Origin: an uncultured Gammaproteobacteria bacterium | Lineage (GTDB): Bacteria > Pseudomonadota > Gammaproteobacteria > GCA-002705445 > GCA-002716945 | Length of the DNA stretch: 64,000 bases | NCBI GenBank assembly: GCA_902632305.1 | Contig: CACPCG010000001.1 | Coordinates: forward strand, 164,431-228,430 | Direction: 5' to 3' | Shown: positions 61,041 through 64,000 of the stretch, piece by piece | How positions within the stretch are numbered: position 1 is the first letter of the stretch | Layout of the letters: each line of letters starts with the position of its first letter | The notes under the pieces: generated by a model | What the model was told of the DNA's origin: nothing | Databases searched by the model: none | Seen by the model: the letters and a program-made list of their open reading frames with translations, nothing else | Position numbers and translations under genes: made by a program

Positions 61041-62417
61041 TTGAACTCATTTTTAATATCATCAACAAAAAAATCATCAGGAAAAACAGTAATTTCTATC
61101 GGATTACTAGCTGCTATGAAGAAGCTAGATAAAAAAGTATCAGTATTTAAGAAAGGTCCTGATTATATAGATCCACTATGGTTGAGTCTTGCAAGTAACA
61201 AACCTTGTTATAATTTAGATTTTTTTACAATGTCCAAAAGAGAGATTAAAAATCTTTATTCTGCAGAATCCTCACATTCTCAGATTTCTCTAGTAGAAGC
61301 TAACAAAGGATTATTTGATGGCCTATCACTAACTGGTAAAGATAGTAATGCGGAATTAGCAAAATTACTGAATTTAGATGTGGTATTAGTAATAGACTGT
61401 GAGGGAATGACTAGAGGAATTGCACCATTATTGAAAGGTTACAGAGAATTTGACAAGAAAATAAAGTATCACGGTATAGTTTTAAACAAAGTAAACGGAA
61501 GTAGACATGAGTCTAAACTGGTTCAGACTGTAGAAAATTTTTCAGATATTCGTGTTTTAGGCAGTATTTGGAAATCAGCCAACTTAGAGATCCATGAACA
61601 ACATTTGGGATTGGAACCAACATTTTCATCAAAAAGCAGTAAAACTAAAGTTAGAGAAATCTCTCAAATAATCTCTCAATCCGTTGATATTAAGTCATTC
61701 AACACACCAATGAAGAAAAATAAAATATCAGCAAATAACACTGTGTCCATCTCAAAGGATTACTCCGATTTGACTATTGGTATTGCATATGATTCTGCTT
61801 TTGGATTTTATTACAAAGATGACATCAATAAATTTTTAGAACTTGGAGTGAAAATAAAATTTTTTAATACGATTAAGGATAAGAAAGTACCGAAAGTGGA
61901 TGCTTTATTTATTGGAGGCGGATTCCCTGAATTACATCTTGAGAAGTTAAGTAAAAATAAAGCTTTAAAAAAAGATATTAAAGAATTTATTATGAATAGA
62001 AATCTCGTCTATGCTGAATGTGGCGGTCTTATGTATTTGTCAGATTCAATTACTTATAATGACAAAAAATATAAAATGATAGGGGTAATAAAAGGAGACA
62101 TTGCTTTTGAGAAAAATGCGGTAGGAAGAGGCTATGTAAATGTGTCATCTACATCAAATCATCCGTGGTTCGATAAGTCCAAAAAAATTTCATGCCATGA
62201 ATTTCATCATTCTAGAATAAAATTATCATCCAAAAGAAATAAATTCGCTTTCAAAGTTGATCGCGGTTATGGGATTAATGGTAAGTATGATGGAATTATT
62301 GTGGAAAATCTTTTAGCAACATACTCACATATCAGAGATACAAAACAGTCCAGGTGGATAACGAAATTTCTAGATAATATTAGGAAAAACATCAATGAAA
62401 CAAAAACAAATATTTGA
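61041..62417 (+). CDS. dsrN: DsrN, siroheme amidase (cobyrinic acid a,c-diamide synthase-like)
   Basis: 458 residues of the CobB/CbiA fold: P-loop ISSTKKSSGKTVIS, GPDYIDPLW, and the glutamine amidotransferase half with FIGGGFPELHL and the nucleophile Cys in YAECGGLMYL, plus HEFHHSRI near the end. It amidates siroheme for DsrAB, linking to cysG. Start TTG without a clear ribosome site. Overlaps dsrR by 23 bp. Confidence 0.94.
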   Translation: MNSFLISSTKKSSGKTVISIGLLAAMKKLDKKVSVFKKGPDYIDPLWLSLASNKPCYNLDFFTMSKREIKNLYSAESSHSQISLVEANKGLFDGLSLTGKDSNAELAKLLNLDVVLVIDCEGMTRGIAPLLKGYREFDKKIKYHGIVLNKVNGSRHESKLVQTVENFSDIRVLGSIWKSANLEIHEQHLGLEPTFSSKSSKTKVREISQIISQSVDIKSFNTPMKKNKISANNTVSISKDYSDLTIGIAYDSAFGFYYKDDINKFLELGVKIKFFNTIKDKKVPKVDALFIGGGFPELHLEKLSKNKALKKDIKEFIMNRNLVYAECGGLMYLSDSITYNDKKYKMIGVIKGDIAFEKNAVGRGYVNVSSTSNHPWFDKSKKISCHEFHHSRIKLSSKRNKFAFKVDRGYGINGKYDGIIVENLLATYSHIRDTKQSRWITKFLDNIRKNINETKTNI

Positions 62418-62748
62418 AATTACTGATAAAGCTGCCGAGCAAATTAAAAAAGCTTCGGAATTAGCGGACTCAAAAGATTGGCCATTAAGACTTGCAGTGA
62501 AAGTTGATAGTGGTAAGTTTAATTATCTCATGGGTTTTGATCAATCAAAAGAGGAAGACTTACGTCTCAAGATAAACGGAGTCGAAGTTATTATCTCACC
62601 TGATTCTATGGTTAATTTGAAAAACTGCAAATTAGATTACGTTGAGATTGAGAAAGATAAAAATGAATTTATTTTCCTTAACCCGAATGATCCTTCATAC
62701 AAACCACCAAATGATGATTTAGATGAAAATGTCACACATGATTTATAG
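62395..62748 (+). CDS. dsrR: DsrR, IscA-like protein without Fe-S cysteines
   Basis: 117 residues with the A-type scaffold fold (EITDKAAEQIKKA, LRLAVKVDSGKFNYLMGFD). The three cysteines of IscA are absent; the single Cys (NLKNCKLDY) is not at a ligand position. A. vinosum DsrR is likewise cysteine-poor and was proposed to act on DsrA expression or Fe-S maturation. The start lies 23 bp inside dsrN, and its 3' end overlaps convergent ispH by 6 bp. DsrS, which follows in A. vinosum, is not here. Confidence 0.9.
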   Translation: MKQKQIFEITDKAAEQIKKASELADSKDWPLRLAVKVDSGKFNYLMGFDQSKEEDLRLKINGVEVIISPDSMVNLKNCKLDYVEIEKDKNEFIFLNPNDPSYKPPNDDLDENVTHDL

Positions 62749-63699
62749 TTCACGTAGTTCTTTTGGTAAACTGAAAGTTATATTTTCTAGCCTATCTTCA
62801 TTATCAAAATTCTCAATTACTGCTCCCAAATTAGTCAGATAATCAAGAACGTCAGTAAATATGATTTCAGGAGCAGAAGCGCCTGCTGTTACACCCACTA
62901 CTTTTTTGTCTCTTAGTAAATTGATGTCTAAATCGTTCTTATCATCTATTAAAATTGAAGGTATATCATTTTTCATACCAAGTTCAGCAAGTCTTTTTGA
63001 GTTTGAGCTATTTTTTGATCCAATCACAACTAGAAAGTCACAATATTTTATTATTGAGTTTACAGCGTCTTGTCGATTTTGAGTTGCATAGCAAATGTCA
63101 TCTTTAGCAGGTGATTTTATATCTGGATATTTTTTTGTTAAACAGTCAATTATTTTTCTTGTATCATCCATGGATAGAGTAGTTTGTGTAACATAAGCTA
63201 TGTCATCGTTATTTGTCTCTAATTTTTCTACATCTCCTTCGCTCTCTACTAAATGTATACGTCCTTTTTGAGAGTCATATTGACCCATAGTACCCTCTAT
63301 TTCAGGATGGCCACTATGACCTATGAGTATTACATCTGTCCCATTTTTAGCATGTTTATGAACCTCGATATGAACCTTAGTTACCAATGGGCATGTTGCA
63401 TCGAATATTTTTAGATTTTTGAGTTTAGCAGCCTCTTTAACACTTTTTGACACTCCATGCGCACTGTATATTAGTATGGAGTTATCGGGCACTAAATCTA
63501 TATCCTCAATAAATTTTACTCCCTTTTTTTTAAAGTCTGCGATTATGTGTTTATTGTGAACTACCTCATGTTTTACGTAGACAGGACTATCAAAAGCATC
63601 TATAGCTTTTTGAAGTATTCCAACTGCTCTCTCAACACCAGCACAAAAACCTCTAGGTGTTGCAAGTATAATTTTAAGACCGTTCAATTTATTCATCAT
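62743..63699 (-). CDS. ispH: 4-hydroxy-3-methylbut-2-enyl diphosphate reductase
   Basis: Last enzyme of the MEP isoprenoid pathway, a 4Fe-4S protein. Cluster cysteines are in PRGFCAGVERAV, DATCPLVTKVH and DDICYATQNRQDA. SGHPEIEGTMGQ and GVTAGASAPE are typical substrate-binding loops. Length 318 is normal. Two consecutive ATGs form the start; it overlaps the fkpB stop by about 11 bp, the conserved order fkpB-ispH. Confidence 0.95.
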   Translation of the reverse strand: MMNKLNGLKIILATPRGFCAGVERAVGILQKAIDAFDSPVYVKHEVVHNKHIIADFKKKGVKFIEDIDLVPDNSILIYSAHGVSKSVKEAAKLKNLKIFDATCPLVTKVHIEVHKHAKNGTDVILIGHSGHPEIEGTMGQYDSQKGRIHLVESEGDVEKLETNNDDIAYVTQTTLSMDDTRKIIDCLTKKYPDIKSPAKDDICYATQNRQDAVNSIIKYCDFLVVIGSKNSSNSKRLAELGMKNDIPSILIDDKNDLDINLLRDKKVVGVTAGASAPEIIFTDVLDYLTNLGAVIENFDNEDRLENITFSLPKELREL

Positions 63700-64000
63700 A
63701 AATCTTTACAATTTCTGCCGTAAATTTAACTGTTACATCTGCTAATGGATGGTTAAGATCTAATAAAACATCATTATCTCTAACATCTTTAATAATAGCA
63801 AAAGATGTATCCAATTTCCCATTATTTTCCTTTGTATCAACTTCAATAACATTGTTTACCTCAATCATCTTCTGATCTGGGAATTGATTCTTTGATATAA
63901 CGATAGTCTTTTTTTCATCACGAATACCAAAAGCATCCTTAGGATCTAAGGTTATTTCCTGTTTATCCTTTTCTTTTAATCCATACAATGTTATTTCTAA
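63689..64000 (-). CDS. fkpB: FKBP-type peptidyl-prolyl isomerase FkpB/SlpA, 5' end outside the window
   Basis: The visible 103 residues include ITLYGLKEKDKQEITLDPKDAFG and the FKBP ending LNHPLADVTVKFTAEIVKI. A TTG at 63988 is an internal codon; the frame remains open to the window edge. SlyD/FkpB proteins are about 145 residues, so roughly 40 are missing at the N-terminus. Its link with ispH supports the name. Confidence 0.88.
   Translation of the reverse strand, partial: LEITLYGLKEKDKQEITLDPKDAFGIRDEKKTIVISKNQFPDQKMIEVNNVIEVDTKENNGKLDTSFAIIKDVRDNDVLLDLNHPLADVTVKFTAEIVKIYDE

Noticed and set aside
1..64000. tRNA or rRNA genes
   Set aside because: No cloverleaf-like or ribosomal RNA sequence was noticed in the intergenic gaps on either strand; a tRNA search program would be needed to exclude it fully.

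Overview
The window is an AT-rich, gene-dense stretch (mostly 1-100 bp gaps, many 4-bp start/stop overlaps) from a sulfur-oxidising gammaproteobacterium. The main evidence is a complete reverse-type dissimilatory sulfite reductase locus in the order dsrABEFHCMKLJOPNR (50.4-62.7 kb), as known from Allochromatium vinosum and the marine SUP05/Thioglobus-like lineages. The NtrB/NtrC/glnA set, secB-gpsA, pntAB, cysG, ispH-fkpB and TonB systems fit a marine or free-living gammaproteobacterium. The low GC and small intergenic regions suggest a streamlined genome. Species cannot be named from the sequence alone. No rRNA, tRNA, CRISPR array, prophage or insertion sequence was recognised.

Layout. 0-17 kb is housekeeping: methylthioadenosine phosphorylase, a ferritin-like protein with a Fur-box-like site, a lipoprotein hydrolase, CtpA, then a BigR/SqrR-like persulfide sensor ahead of rhodanese(YibN)-secB-gpsA. 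Next come ntrC-ntrB-glnA with a sigma-54 promoter and NtrC site, a single-chain glycyl-tRNA synthetase with gmhB, an aldo/keto reductase, a SulP transporter without STAS domain, trmB-thiG-thiS and ispA. 17-25 kb has pntAB, small membrane and lipoproteins, an SDR, an alcohol dehydrogenase, and an inverse-autotransporter beta-barrel without a passenger, followed by a separate secreted protein. 25-29 kb has a two-gene redox module: a molybdopterin oxidoreductase and a DsrL-like NAD(P)H flavoprotein. 29-37 kb holds DUF1326, YjbQ, TPR proteins, dihydroorotase, tadA, an S24-like protein, grxC, a Sel1 protein and cysG (siroheme synthesis).

37-44.5 kb is a metal-uptake island: tonB and two exbD on one strand, a Fur-box-like site, a FecA-like TonB receptor, a small cysteine-containing exported protein, an OprC/NosA-like copper receptor, and exbB. 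44.5-50.2 kb is an accessory region ending against dsrA: DUF4396 membrane protein, Rieske ferredoxin, TrpD-like transferase, two 2-oxoglutarate/Fe(II) oxygenases, a cysteine-less DsrC paralogue (RspA type), a Cas6/Cmx6-like RNA-binding-fold protein with no CRISPR nearby, and several small unknown proteins.

How it works together: CysG makes siroheme and DsrN amidates it for DsrAB. DsrEFH passes sulfur to DsrC, the DsrMKJOP membrane complex reoxidises DsrC, and DsrL connects DsrAB to NAD(P)H. A closely similar segment, a 20-bp dyad plus conserved leader, lies upstream of both dsrA and dsrL and is the best candidate for a shared, undescribed control element. The accessory cluster beside dsrA is the best candidate for an uncharacterised system linked to sulfur oxidation.
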